64,000 bases of DNA, from assembly GCF_006864135.1 (NCBI RefSeq), contig NZ_SADV01000010.1, forward strand, positions 1 to 64,000, read 5' to 3'. The DNA comes from Lysinibacillus sphaericus (GTDB taxonomy: Bacteria > Bacillota > Bacilli > Bacillales_A > Planococcaceae). A model generated the notes under the pieces. That model was not told the DNA's origin. It saw nothing but the letters and a program-made list of their open reading frames with translations, and searched no databases. This document shows, one piece after another, positions 1-8,265 of the stretch. A program made the translations under genes and the position numbers. Within the stretch, counting starts at the first letter, position 1. Each line of letters starts with the position of its first letter.

Positions 1-105
1 GATTCCTCCGTTTGAATGTTGGTGTGGTAACTACATTCTACACGAGGTCGTTATGGGCTTCCTTTATATTGACTTCTGGGTGTTGCACTTAATATTACAA
101 TCCGT
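1..105 (-). mobile_element. possible end of an IS30-type element with leader of a leftward gene outside the window
   Basis: Read leftward, this stretch ends in a strong ribosome binding site (GGAGGAATC) at bases 1-9, so a minus-strand gene should start just left of the window. The sequence around 79-105 (GGTGTTGCACTTAATATTAC on the plus strand) resembles the terminal repeats I associate with IS30-family elements, whose transposase leaders also carry this kind of ribosome binding site. The family name is from memory and the transposase itself is not visible. It could also be an ordinary gene leader. Confidence 0.4.
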
Positions 106-110
106 CTGTG

Positions 111-144
111 TAAAAAGAGCTGTCCAATAACTTATTGAACAGCT
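111..144 (-). terminator. terminator of the sigma/membrane-partner operon
   Basis: An 11-bp stem (AGCTGTTCAAT / ATTGGACAGCT on the minus strand) overlaps the last codons of the membrane-partner gene and is followed by CTTTTTAC. This is a typical intrinsic terminator for leftward transcription. Confidence 0.75.
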
Positions 145-1075
145 AGTAGTATATATAATATGCAAGATATAGAAATGAAAAAGCTAATGCAATACATAGT
201 TGAACAACAGCACTTGCTACTAGGTAACCTCGGGGCTCACCTGCTTTTTTACGATAATAAATTTGCATAATAGAGTAGAGCGTAAATAAGCCATATATAA
301 TCGTAGCGTGTATGGAATGCATCAGTAAATAGATAGCAAATAAAATACCTACAAACAAAACTAGCATGATGGCATTGGCGATGGCATGTTCGACTGTAGC
401 TGCAACAAAACGTCGTTTAATATGAGGCATTCTTTTTTTGGCAAGCCATAGTGTGAAATGCGTAAGCAATATAAAAATATTGCCAATGAGAAACTTGATG
501 GAACGTTTATCATCATAGTAGTACTCCAGTGAATCAGATGCATTGTCGAATTGAATTGCTTGTTCTGTTACGACATTAAAGAAAGTATCGTTATTAAGCA
601 CCTTCCATTTCTCTTGGGTTCCATCAGAATAGATAATCAACACGTCATGAGGTGTAAAGTAACCATTAGCTACCCACTGCGGTTCTGTTACTGAAACTGA
701 AGATGCATGTTCCATTTTTTCTTGTAGCTGCGTTAAAAATTGCTTATTTGTATAGCATTGCTGAGGTACATAAAGGCATGAAGCTTTCGCGATAAATGTT
801 TCTTTGTTTTCATTGCTGTGTACATAGACTTCAGCAATTGTTTTGTTTGTATCTGTTGTCAGTGGAGAGATGGCTGGCCCTTGGATAAAGGACAAAATTA
901 AAATACCAAGAACTGTGATAAACAACAAAGATACTGCCGGTATTTTCCAAGGCTTTTTAATAGGTCGTTTTTCTATTGTAGTAGGTGTAGTAATATTGTG
1001 CAGTATTTTTTCCTGCTGCTGCTTAGTTAATTTTAGGTCGCGTAAATGTTGCCAGGATTCCTCATTGTTCTTCAT
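143..1075 (-). CDS. membrane protein paired with ECF sigma factor (putative anti-sigma factor)
   Basis: 310-residue protein not recognised as a named family. A soluble N-terminal part of about 45 residues is followed by one membrane segment (around 46-65), an extracytoplasmic region of about 120 residues with two cysteines, and a C-terminal half with about four membrane segments. The ATG at 1075 is chosen because it follows GGAGGTG at the right distance; an upstream in-frame TTG would lie on top of that site. The gene overlaps the end of the sigma factor gene by 14 bp, so the two are translationally coupled. A membrane protein with a cytosolic N-terminus directly behind an ECF sigma gene is the usual arrangement of an anti-sigma factor. 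That role is inferred from position; no zinc-binding anti-sigma motif is evident. Confidence 0.75.
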   Translation of the reverse strand: MKNNEESWQHLRDLKLTKQQQEKILHNITTPTTIEKRPIKKPWKIPAVSLLFITVLGILILSFIQGPAISPLTTDTNKTIAEVYVHSNENKETFIAKASCLYVPQQCYTNKQFLTQLQEKMEHASSVSVTEPQWVANGYFTPHDVLIIYSDGTQEKWKVLNNDTFFNVVTEQAIQFDNASDSLEYYYDDKRSIKFLIGNIFILLTHFTLWLAKKRMPHIKRRFVAATVEHAIANAIMLVLFVGILFAIYLLMHSIHATIIYGLFTLYSIMQIYYRKKAGEPRGYLVASAVVQLCIALAFSFLYLAYYIYY

Positions 1076-1559
1076 CAAATTCACCTCCAAGCTGCTTTTT
1101 TAATGCAACAAGTGCACGTTTTAATGTGTTTTTTACCTTTCCTTCATTCCAGCCAAGTACATCACAAGTTTCCTGAATGGATAAACCCTCGATTTTACGT
1201 AAAATAATGACATCTCGATAGGTGAGCTTAAGTCTACTAATTGCAAAATACAACGTCTTTGCATCTTCTTGCTGGATGAGCCATTGGTGTGGTGAAGTTG
1301 GCTCAAGCTCTTCATGATCGTTTAAAAACGGTACAAATTGAATAAGTTTTTTCCGGCGGTAATGATCGTAGGCAAGATTACGTGCAGTACTCCTAAGCCA
1401 AGCGAGCTCTGCACCTTCTTTGATTGTCTGCTGATATTTTAAATAGCGGGCAAATGTCTCCTGTGTGAAATCCTCCGCTAATTTCTCATCATTGAGTAAG
1501 TAATATAAGTATTTAAAAATGGTTTGATTATGTAAGTAAAATAGCTCTTCAATCGTCAA
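1062..1559 (-). CDS. ECF-type RNA polymerase sigma factor
   Basis: 165-residue sigma-70 family protein of the extracytoplasmic-function group. Region 2 lies in the first half (LAEDFTQETFARYLKY, then AWLRSTARNLAYDHYRRKK), and region 4 near the end (LSIQETCDVLGWNEGKVKNT, a helix-turn-helix). The start is a TTG at 1559, placed 8 nt after AAAGGAGG; a longer frame upstream begins with an implausible basic leader and has no such site. It overlaps the downstream membrane-protein gene, its probable regulator. The regulon cannot be told from this window. Confidence 0.88.
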   Translation of the reverse strand: MTIEELFYLHNQTIFKYLYYLLNDEKLAEDFTQETFARYLKYQQTIKEGAELAWLRSTARNLAYDHYRRKKLIQFVPFLNDHEELEPTSPHQWLIQQEDAKTLYFAISRLKLTYRDVIILRKIEGLSIQETCDVLGWNEGKVKNTLKRALVALKKQLGGEFDEEQ

Positions 1560-1630
1560 AATGTGCACCTCCTTTCTCTTAAAGACGAGTGACTTTCTGA
1601 AAAGTATCATTTTACCAAAAAAAAAGCTTC

Positions 1631-1934
1631 TCATTAAAAATTAGGTATGACATTGTTGAAACGTATACTATGTATATAAGTTGATTGGAGTGGAGGCTGG
1701 GCGACTCCTTGGGGATCAGCAATAGAGGAACGAAGGCTAAAAGCATCACATCCTGTGATAACGCCTTCGTGACCAACATCGTGTTGGCCCGAGACCCTGG
1801 AGCGAGCAACGTGAGTGAAGCGGCTCATCGGACGCCCCCCAGGAAGCTTTGCTCTGTGCGAAAGCGTAGTGCTAACGTAGCGGCAGCAACAAAGCGCCCA
1901 GTCGGAACAGAAATCAACCCTACGTTAAGATGAT
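1631..1934 (+). repeat. MITE-like intergenic repeat, family 1, copy A (complete)
   Basis: The core runs 1680-1918, bounded by GTTGATT and AATCAAC. Inside the ends, CTGGGCG (left) and CGCCCAG (right) can also pair, so the whole element can fold on itself. The middle carries two small hairpins, ATCACATCCTGTGAT (1745-1759) and CCAACATCGTGTTGG (1773-1787), and the phrase AGGAAGCTTTGCTCTGTGCG. Five other copies occur in this window. It has no plausible gene; open frames across it are by-products. Confidence 0.85.
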
Positions 1935-1940
1935 AATCTT

Positions 1941-1979
1941 CAAAAATAAAAAGCAGAGAGTATTTGTACTCCCTGCTTA
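1941..1979 (-). terminator. serA terminator
   Basis: Stem AAGCAG.GAGTA / TACTC.CTGCTT with a TTTG loop, followed on the minus strand by TTTTTATTTTTG. It lies 13 bp past the serA stop codon. Confidence 0.8.
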
Positions 1980-1991
1980 TAAATCAATATA

Positions 1992-3599
1992 TTATAAGTT
2001 AATCGCTTTTACTTCATCAATATTTTCAAGCTTTGCTACGAATGTTAAATCTTCTTCTGTTACAGCATTGTCGATTGTTAACATCATGACTGCTGTACCA
2101 CCAACTTGTGCACGACCAACTTGCATTGTTGCGATGTTCACATCTTTTTCTGCTAGCTTTGTTGCTACGCGGCCGATTGCACCTGGTTTGTCCGTATTTT
2201 TAATGTAAAGAAGGTGACCTTGTGGAATAACGTCAACAACATAGTCTTCAACTTTAACAATACGTGCACCTAAACCATTTAATAATGTACCAGCAACTGT
2301 GTGTGTTTCGTTTACTGTTTTGATTTCAATCGTAATTAAGCTAGTGAAGCCTTTAGCAGTTGTAGTTTTATGCTCATTAATTTTCATGCCGATACGTTCA
2401 GATAAGTAGCGAGCATTTACGTCATTCACATGATTACCGTGGTTTTTAGCTAATAAGCCTTTTAAAGCGTTTGACGTTAATGGACGAACATCATAATTTG
2501 CTACTTCACCAGCATAAGATAAGTTGATTTCTTTTACAGGCTCAGTTGTAAGTTGAGATAAGAATGAACCTAGTTTTTCAGCTAATTCAAAGAAAGGCTC
2601 GACTTGTGCTAGTAACTCTTTTGGAATAGATGGCATGTTTACAGGGTTAGTTACAGTACCTGTTTTATAAAATTTAATGATGTCGTTTGAAACGTCTACA
2701 GCTACAGACTCTTGTGCTTCAATTGTAGATGCACCTAAGTGAGGTGTTGCGATTACTTGTGGTAAAGTAAGTAGTTTGTGATCTGTTGCTGGCTCAGATA
2801 TGAATACGTCTAGAGCAGCACCCGCTACTTTACCATCTATGATTGCATCATATAAATCATCCTCATTGATAATACCGCCACGTGCACAGTTAATGATACG
2901 CACGCCATCTTTCATCATAGCGAATTTTTCTTTGTTAATAAGGTTGCGTGTTTCAGGAAGAAGTGGTGTGTGTACTGTAATGAAATCTGCAGTTGCACAA
3001 ATTTCTTCAACTGTTGATTTTGTTACCCCTAACTCTTTAGCGCGTTCATCTGTTAGGAATGGATCGTATGCCATAACGTTCATGCGTTGACCTTTTGCAC
3101 GATAAGCAACTTCAACACCGATACGACCGAAGCCTACAACACCTAGCGTTTTATTTTTAAGCTCAACTCCAACATAAGATTTACGATCCCATTTACCATT
3201 TTTAAGTGTATTGAATGCTTGTGGGATGTGACGAGCAAGTGAAGTCATCATGGCAATAGTGTGCTCAGCAGCAGAGTTAGTGTTACCGTCTGGTGCATTC
3301 ACGACGATAATGCCATGTTCAGTTGCAGCAGTTAGATCGATGTTGTCTACACCCACTCCAGCACGTCCGATAAGTTTTAAGTTTTTAGCCGCTTCGATTA
3401 CTTCACGTGTTACCGTTGTTTGAGAACGTACTAGTAAAACATCTACATCCGCGATTTTTGCGATTAATTCTTCTGGTGCAAGACCAGTATCAACAATGAT
3501 ATTTAAGTCTAAATCTTGTTCTTGTCGTAGTGGGAAAATACCATCTTCACTTAGTGGGTCAGCGATAAATACGTTAATTGTTTTTGGTGCAGTAGTCAT
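1992..3599 (-). CDS. serA: D-3-phosphoglycerate dehydrogenase
   Basis: Catalyses the first step of the phosphorylated serine pathway, NAD-dependent oxidation of 3-phosphoglycerate to 3-phosphohydroxypyruvate, in the cytosol. The 535 residues match the long form: substrate domain split around a Rossmann fold with VVGFGRIG near residue 155, the catalytic arginine in NCARGG, the catalytic histidine in ATPHLGAST, then an intervening domain and a C-terminal ACT domain ([20 protein letters not shown]) that usually senses serine. The gene stands alone between its own terminator and a T-box leader (3716-4015), which points to induction by uncharged tRNA-Ser. The ATG at 3599 follows a purine-rich stretch (AAAAGGAGC). 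Confidence 0.97.
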   Translation of the reverse strand: MTTAPKTINVFIADPLSEDGIFPLRQEQDLDLNIIVDTGLAPEELIAKIADVDVLLVRSQTTVTREVIEAAKNLKLIGRAGVGVDNIDLTAATEHGIIVVNAPDGNTNSAAEHTIAMMTSLARHIPQAFNTLKNGKWDRKSYVGVELKNKTLGVVGFGRIGVEVAYRAKGQRMNVMAYDPFLTDERAKELGVTKSTVEEICATADFITVHTPLLPETRNLINKEKFAMMKDGVRIINCARGGIINEDDLYDAIIDGKVAGAALDVFISEPATDHKLLTLPQVIATPHLGASTIEAQESVAVDVSNDIIKFYKTGTVTNPVNMPSIPKELLAQVEPFFELAEKLGSFLSQLTTEPVKEINLSYAGEVANYDVRPLTSNALKGLLAKNHGNHVNDVNARYLSERIGMKINEHKTTTAKGFTSLITIEIKTVNETHTVAGTLLNGLGARIVKVEDYVVDVIPQGHLLYIKNTDKPGAIGRVATKLAEKDVNIATMQVGRAQVGGTAVMMLTIDNAVTEEDLTFVAKLENIDEVKAINL

Positions 3600-3715
3600 T
3601 TGTAATTAGCTCCTTTTAATTAAAAATTTTTTAGTGTTCTTTATATACGAAACAGTCTGAATTTTGTAAAACTAAATATTTTACAGCATGCAAACAATCT
3701 CCTTTCTAAAATAAA

Positions 3716-4015
3716 AAACAATAAAAAAGCCTTCCACGCCTTACAAACACAAAGATTGTGTTGTAAGGGGCGAAAGGCTGAATAAACATTGGTTCGCGGT
3801 ACCACCCTTAATCACTGCTTGAAAGATTTCTAGCAGTCTTAGCAATATGCGTAACGTGCATGTGACGGATAAGCTTACTTTGGAGATGTTCGGCTTATCT
3901 ATTCAGGAGTGGAACTATTATCGTAGAAATCGCTGATTTACACCAACCATCAGCTCTCTTTGGATTTTCTTGCGACTAGCATGTCTCCGTCGTTATATTT
4001 TCGTGTGATTAAATT
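3716..4015 (-). ncRNA. T-box leader (tRNA-Ser type) upstream of serA
   Basis: Read leftward, the leader contains stem I with the GAGAG and GGTTGGTG elements, then TAAGGGTGGTACCGCG (3795-3810), the hallmark T-box sequence. After it comes a terminator, CGCCCCTTACAACACAA / TTGTGTTTGTAAGGCG, ending in CTTTTTTATTG (about 3722-3776). The codon just before ACTCCTGAA in stem I is TCC (3911-3913), a serine codon in the normal specifier position. Binding of uncharged tRNA-Ser should favour the antiterminator and let serA be transcribed. Motif and layout are seen; the mechanism is known for the family; the specifier assignment is my inference. Confidence 0.93.
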
Positions 4016-4022
4016 TGTTAAC

Positions 4023-4052
4023 ATCATAATCCTTATTGTTCACCTTTGTCAA
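4023..4052 (-). promoter_or_regulatory. promoter of the serA T-box leader
   Basis: On the minus strand TTGACA (4047-4052) and TATGAT (4023-4028) are separated by 18 bp, a good vegetative promoter that would start RNA just before the T-box leader. Confidence 0.75.
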
Positions 4053-4106
4053 CAATATTTCTAAAAAAGATTAAAAATCTTGACTTTGAAAGTCTAGAAA
4101 GGAACT

Positions 4107-4154
4107 AAAGACGAATATTATATTATTTTTATTTGATTAATGTTCGTCTTTTTA
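4107..4154. other. 14-bp stem-loop in the serA / FAD dehydrogenase intergenic region
   Basis: AAAGACGAATATTA (4107-4120) pairs with TAATGTTCGTCTTT (4138-4151) with a single G-T pair, followed by TTT. It looks like a terminator but no gene ends just before it. The rest of 4155-4400 shows no gene or clear signal. Confidence 0.5.
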
Positions 4155-4409
4155 GAAAGGACAATGAAAGCGCTGCCGATAGATGCTAAGTCTGATTACA
4201 TGGGCGTTTAACAAATATTTGAGGTCGAAAATTATACGGAAATATATTGGTGTTAAATGGATTATGTGAATAGAAACTTTCTTTGTTTAGTGGAAGAAAG
4301 CGAACGTTTTTTCTTGTCACATTTTCGTCAAATTTATAATGTGTAGAAGGTAAACGGTCCTTTAGAGAAGAATGTAAGTAATGAAAGATTGATTTTTAGG
4401 GGGTATTGA

Positions 4410-6068
4410 ATGATGTATGATGTAGCAATTGTCGGTGCAGGACTGGCAGGGTTAGTAGCTGCCTGTGAGTTAGCAGATGCAAAGAAAAAAATTGTTTTAG
4501 TAGATCAAGAACCTGAAAATTCAATGGGAGGACAGGCGTTCTGGTCCTTTGGAGGTATATTTTTAGTAAATTCACCCGAGCAAAGAAGGCTTGGTATTAA
4601 GGATAGTAAAGAGCTTGCGTGGCAAGATTGGCAAGGAACCGCTGGCTTTGATCGCTTGGAGGATGAAGATTCGTGGGCGTATAAATGGGCCAAAGCTTAT
4701 GTTGAATTTGCAGCTGGTGAAAAATATAGTTGGTTAAAGTCTATAGGTATTAAGTTTTTCCCTGTCGTCGGTTGGGCAGAACGTGGTGGATCATTAGCAG
4801 GCGGCCACGGAAATTCGGTTCCTAGATTTCATGTTGTTTGGGGAACTGGGCCAGGCATTGTAAAGCCTTTTGCTGAAAAAGTGAAAAAGGCCATAAAGGA
4901 TGGATATATAGATTTTAAACCAAGACATCGAGTAGATGAGTTTATTCAACAAGATGGAAGGATTACAGGGATTAGTGGAACAGTGTTGGCTGAAAGCTAT
5001 GCAATTCGCGGTGAAAAAAGCTCTAGGCTAGGTATTGGCGAATTTTCTTATGAAGCGGGAGCGGTTATTGTGGCGAGCGGTGGGATAGGGGCAAATTTTG
5101 ATTTAATCAGAAAAAATTGGCCTGCTCGACTAGGTACACCACCCAAAAATATGGTCAGTGGTGTACCTGCTTATGTAGATGGCAGAATGTTAGAAATTAC
5201 TGAGCATGCGGGAGGACGTATCGTTAATCGAGACCGCATGTGGCATTATACAGAAGGCTTGAAAAATTGGGACCCTATTTGGCCAAATCACGGCATTCGA
5301 ATTTTGCCTGGCCCTTCTTCATTATGGTTTGATGCAGAAGGCAATCGATTTGGAGCACCAAATTTTCCGGGTTTTGATACGTTAAGCACATTAGAGGCAA
5401 TTCAAAAAACAGGTTATGATTACTCCTGGTTTATTTTAACTGAAAAAATTATTGAAAAAGAATTTGCATTATCAGGCTCTGAACAAAATCCTGATTTAAC
5501 AAATAAAAGTATTCGTGATGTTCTGAAACGTGTTTTGCCAGGAGCGCCAGGTCCAATTCAGGCATTTAAAAATCATGGTGAGGATTTTGTGATTGCTAAT
5601 GATTTAAAGGATTTAGTTGCAGGGATGAACAAGCTGGCTGGCAATGATCTTCTTGATTTTATCAAAATTAAAGAGCAAATTTTAGCAAGGGATCGTGAAA
5701 TGGACAATAAATTTACAAAAGACTTACAGGTTAATGCTATTCATGGCGCAAGAAACTATGTTGGTGATAAATTTGTGCGCGTTGCGAAGCCTCATAAAAT
5801 ATTAGATCCCCAAAATTGGCCCCTTATTGCGGTACGTTTAAATATTTTAACGCGTAAAACATTAGGAGGCTTACAGACAAATTTGAATGGTGCAGTGTTA
5901 GGAATAAATAATCAGCCTGTACCGGGTTTATTTGCAGCTGGGGAAGTTAGTGGTTTTGGCGGTGGCGGCGTACATGGTTACCGTGCTTTAGAAGGGACAT
6001 TTGTTGGTGGTTGTTTATTTAGTGGCCGACAGGTAGGGCGTTACTTAGCTAAAGGGGTGCTCGGGTAA
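4410..6068 (+). CDS. FAD-binding dehydrogenase (3-ketosteroid dehydrogenase / fumarate reductase flavoprotein family)
   Basis: 552-residue flavoprotein. The N-terminus has a dinucleotide-binding fold (VAIVGAGLAGLVAA, residues 5-18, then VDQEPEN) and the C-terminus the second FAD-binding segment (GLFAAGEVSGFGGGGVHGYR). Length and pattern fit the FAD-binding-2 family, often called KsdD-like in Bacillales, but the substrate is unknown and the steroid name should not be taken literally. GGGGG at 4399-4403 precedes tandem ATGs at 4410 and 4413. The gene stands alone. Its last codons and stop fall inside a 21-bp periodic array (6055-6138), so the extreme C-terminus may have been supplied by that repeat. 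Confidence 0.85.
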   Translation: MMYDVAIVGAGLAGLVAACELADAKKKIVLVDQEPENSMGGQAFWSFGGIFLVNSPEQRRLGIKDSKELAWQDWQGTAGFDRLEDEDSWAYKWAKAYVEFAAGEKYSWLKSIGIKFFPVVGWAERGGSLAGGHGNSVPRFHVVWGTGPGIVKPFAEKVKKAIKDGYIDFKPRHRVDEFIQQDGRITGISGTVLAESYAIRGEKSSRLGIGEFSYEAGAVIVASGGIGANFDLIRKNWPARLGTPPKNMVSGVPAYVDGRMLEITEHAGGRIVNRDRMWHYTEGLKNWDPIWPNHGIRILPGPSSLWFDAEGNRFGAPNFPGFDTLSTLEAIQKTGYDYSWFILTEKIIEKEFALSGSEQNPDLTNKSIRDVLKRVLPGAPGPIQAFKNHGEDFVIANDLKDLVAGMNKLAGNDLLDFIKIKEQILARDREMDNKFTKDLQVNAIHGARNYVGDKFVRVAKPHKILDPQNWPLIAVRLNILTRKTLGGLQTNLNGAVLGINNQPVPGLFAAGEVSGFGGGGVHGYRALEGTFVGGCLFSGRQVGRYLAKGVLG

Positions 6069-6140
6069 GACGAGAAAGTGATCAGGTGCCATGTGAAATC
6101 GCTCGGGTACTAAAAATATCTGCTTAAGTAAATGCACAAT
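6055..6140. repeat. 21-bp periodic keyword array 1
   Basis: The four-base word GCTC, or a one-base variant, occurs at 6059 (GCTC), 6080 (GATC), 6101 (GCTC) and 6122 (GCTT), each exactly 21 bp apart. Two units continue with GGGTA. The bases in between are otherwise mostly unrelated. The first unit lies in the last codons of the upstream gene. Confidence 0.6.
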
Positions 6141-6180
6141 TACTACCCTTTACAGACAAGGTAGATGAACAAAAAATATG

Positions 6181-6219
6181 AAAGAGCATCACCACAAATG
6201 GATGATGCTCTTTTTTTCT
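6181..6219. terminator. bidirectional terminator between the FAD dehydrogenase and trhO
   Basis: GAGCATCA / TGATGCTC (6184-6191 and 6203-6210) followed by TTTTTTTCTT on the plus strand and by CTTT on the minus strand. It serves both converging genes. Confidence 0.85.
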
Positions 6220-7190
6220 TATAAAGAGGAATTTTGAACTTCAGCGATTTTAACTATTTGTTCCTCAATCTGCTCTTTTGTCCAACCATTCTCTTCAACG
6301 AAGAAGTTGCGTTTTGCGCGGCGACATTCGTCTGAACAGCTACGCATATAGAAGGCCTCATGCTTTTCCTCGCAAAGCATTAATTTATGGCATTCAGGAT
6401 TTGCGCAGTTTGTAAAACGTTCTGTCGGTTCACCAGTGAAGAAATCCTTGCCGACAATAACATGCTCAACCTGATTAATCGGTACACTACGACGTCGATC
6501 AAAGACAAACATTTGTCCATCCCATAGTTGACCTTTTACCTCAAGGTCTTTAGCATACGTGGCAATTCCACCATGTAACTGACCTACACTTTCCCCATAG
6601 CCTTCACGTTTTAACCAACCAGAGAATTTTTCACAGCGAATACCACCCGTGCAGTAAGTTAAAATTTTCTTATCAGCAAAATCTTCTTTATGAGCCTCCA
6701 TCCAAGCTGGTAGATCACGGAAGTTTTCAATATCTGGACGCACCGCACCACGGAAATGTCCGAGGTCATATTCATAATCATTACGCGCATCAATAACTAC
6801 TGTATTATCCTCCTGCATACGCTCCATAAATTCCTTTGGTGATAAATAATCCCCTGTTATTTCTAAAGGATTGATATCATCTTTTAAACCTAGGTGTACA
6901 ATCTCTCGACGAGGGCGTACATGCATCTTTTTAAAGGTATGCCCTTCAGCTTCATCAATTTTCCACATAATATCGCTAAAACGAGGGTCTGCCTTCATAT
7001 GATTCATATATGCATCAGTTTGCTCGACTGTACCTGAAACCGTTCCGTTAATGCCCTCATATCCAACTAAAATACGGCCAAGTAGCCCGATTTCTTGACA
7101 AACCGCTAAATGCTCCTCTGCGAATGCTACAGGGTCTTCAATAGCTATATATTTATAATAAAGTAATACACGATAGTCTTTCTGTGTCAC
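6219..7190 (-). CDS. trhO: tRNA uridine-34 hydroxylase (rhodanese-family, UPF0176)
   Basis: 323-residue TrhO/YceA family protein. Family members use oxygen to make 5-hydroxyuridine at the wobble position of certain tRNAs. An N-terminal ferredoxin-like domain (about 1-90) precedes a rhodanese domain with the active cysteine in [11 protein letters not shown] (near residue 190), and a cysteine-rich tail ([25 protein letters not shown]) that probably binds zinc. The start is a GTG at 7190, nine bases after AAAGGTGG. It converges on the FAD dehydrogenase gene. The family assignment is firm; the tRNA activity is known from E. coli and B. subtilis relatives, not from this sequence. Confidence 0.93.
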   Translation of the reverse strand: MTQKDYRVLLYYKYIAIEDPVAFAEEHLAVCQEIGLLGRILVGYEGINGTVSGTVEQTDAYMNHMKADPRFSDIMWKIDEAEGHTFKKMHVRPRREIVHLGLKDDINPLEITGDYLSPKEFMERMQEDNTVVIDARNDYEYDLGHFRGAVRPDIENFRDLPAWMEAHKEDFADKKILTYCTGGIRCEKFSGWLKREGYGESVGQLHGGIATYAKDLEVKGQLWDGQMFVFDRRRSVPINQVEHVIVGKDFFTGEPTERFTNCANPECHKLMLCEEKHEAFYMRSCSDECRRAKRNFFVEENGWTKEQIEEQIVKIAEVQNSSL

Positions 7191-7235
7191 AATTATTAAC
7201 CACCTTTAAATCAATATTCGTCCGTGAACTACCTA

Positions 7236-8151
7236 CCACTTAAAACCTAACAGTTTATAAAGTGGGGGCTTCTCGACTCATCGTTGCTTTTAGTAGCCAA
7301 CGAAAACTGATCGAGCTATCCCTCTTGTTCCAAAAGTTCTTTTGTTATACTAACGCTAATAGGCGCAATCCTTCTTGTTTGATGTTGATGGTGGCATTCC
7401 AGTCTCTGTCTGCTACAAACCCACAATCACAGTAGAACGTACGCTCAGAAAGAGAAAGGGACACCTTTACTTGACCACAACAGGACCCGTTTTAGTGCGA
7501 GATACCGTTCAAGACTTGATGAGATGATGAGACGGAATTTCCCGATGTTGCTTTATTTTTACAAGTTTTAGTTTTGGTAATTTGATAGCGCCGTCCAACA
7601 GCATAATGTTTCCGTTGACCACATTGGTTGTATAGGATTGCTTTGACTTCCGATTTTTGAACTTCGGAAATTCCGCACGACCAGAGAAGAAATTGTTGTA
7701 TGCTTGCTGCAAATGTAGTTGAGCGTTTGCTAAGGCAAGGCTGTCTACTTCTTCAAACTCCTCTTTATATTTAGCAGGAGTCGGGAGTTTTTGCCTCTTT
7801 AATGCTTCCTTGTCGTCCTTGAACTGCTCAACCATTTCTTTTCGCTCCGAAAGCATTTTGTTGTAGACAAATCTAATCGTAAGGAGTTCCTCTTGTTCAT
7901 GCGTTGGATACAGACGAAACTTATAGGCTTTGGCCATATCAAATCACCTCACTTCATACCTTATTTTCTAATAAAAGTATTCATGGATTTTGATATCTCG
8001 GAGATATAACAACCTTTCATCTATCTAAAGCTGATTATATCATGCCATGGCAAAAAAAAGAGACTTCTTTAGTCTACACCTAACCGAAATTCATCTACCG
8101 CTTTCACTGGTGCTGTCACCCCTCCACGTTTAGAAGTGGAAGACTTCTTTC
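7236..8151 (-). mobile_element. decayed IS200/IS605-type element with both hairpin ends
   Basis: Each end shows the subterminal hairpin of this group in the same orientation: CCACTT...AAGTGG followed by GGGCTTCT (7236-7272), and CCAC...GTGG followed by AAGACTTCT (8124-8148). Between them lies a tnpB with an internal deletion; there is no tnpA. About 190 bp between the tnpB start (7937) and the right-hand end contain no gene. Elements of this type insert without duplicating target DNA, consistent with what is seen. Confidence 0.75.
7345..7937 (-). pseudogene. tnpB: tnpB remnant, internally deleted (RNA-guided nuclease family)
   Basis: An intact frame from 7937 to 7509 encodes the N-terminal 142 residues of a TnpB (KAYKFRLYPTHEQEELL, then SLALANAQLHLQQAYNNFF and FPKFKNRK). 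After a deletion and frameshift, the far C-terminus reappears at about 7345-7480, including the zinc-ribbon half CDCGFVADRDWNATINI and the end LRLLALV. The intervening part, which should carry most of the RuvC-like active site, is missing: about 590 bp remain of a usual 1,100 or so. The product cannot be an active nuclease. TnpB of this group normally uses a guide RNA from the 3' end of the element. Confidence 0.88.
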
Positions 8152-8265
8152 ATAGGGAAATTAAAGATAGCCTATCAAGTGCTATTTTGCGTAGGAGAGA
8201 AGGAGTTTTCTAAAAAAACACGAATAATAGATAGTGAATGACTATTCATATTTGGGGGTGTTGGG

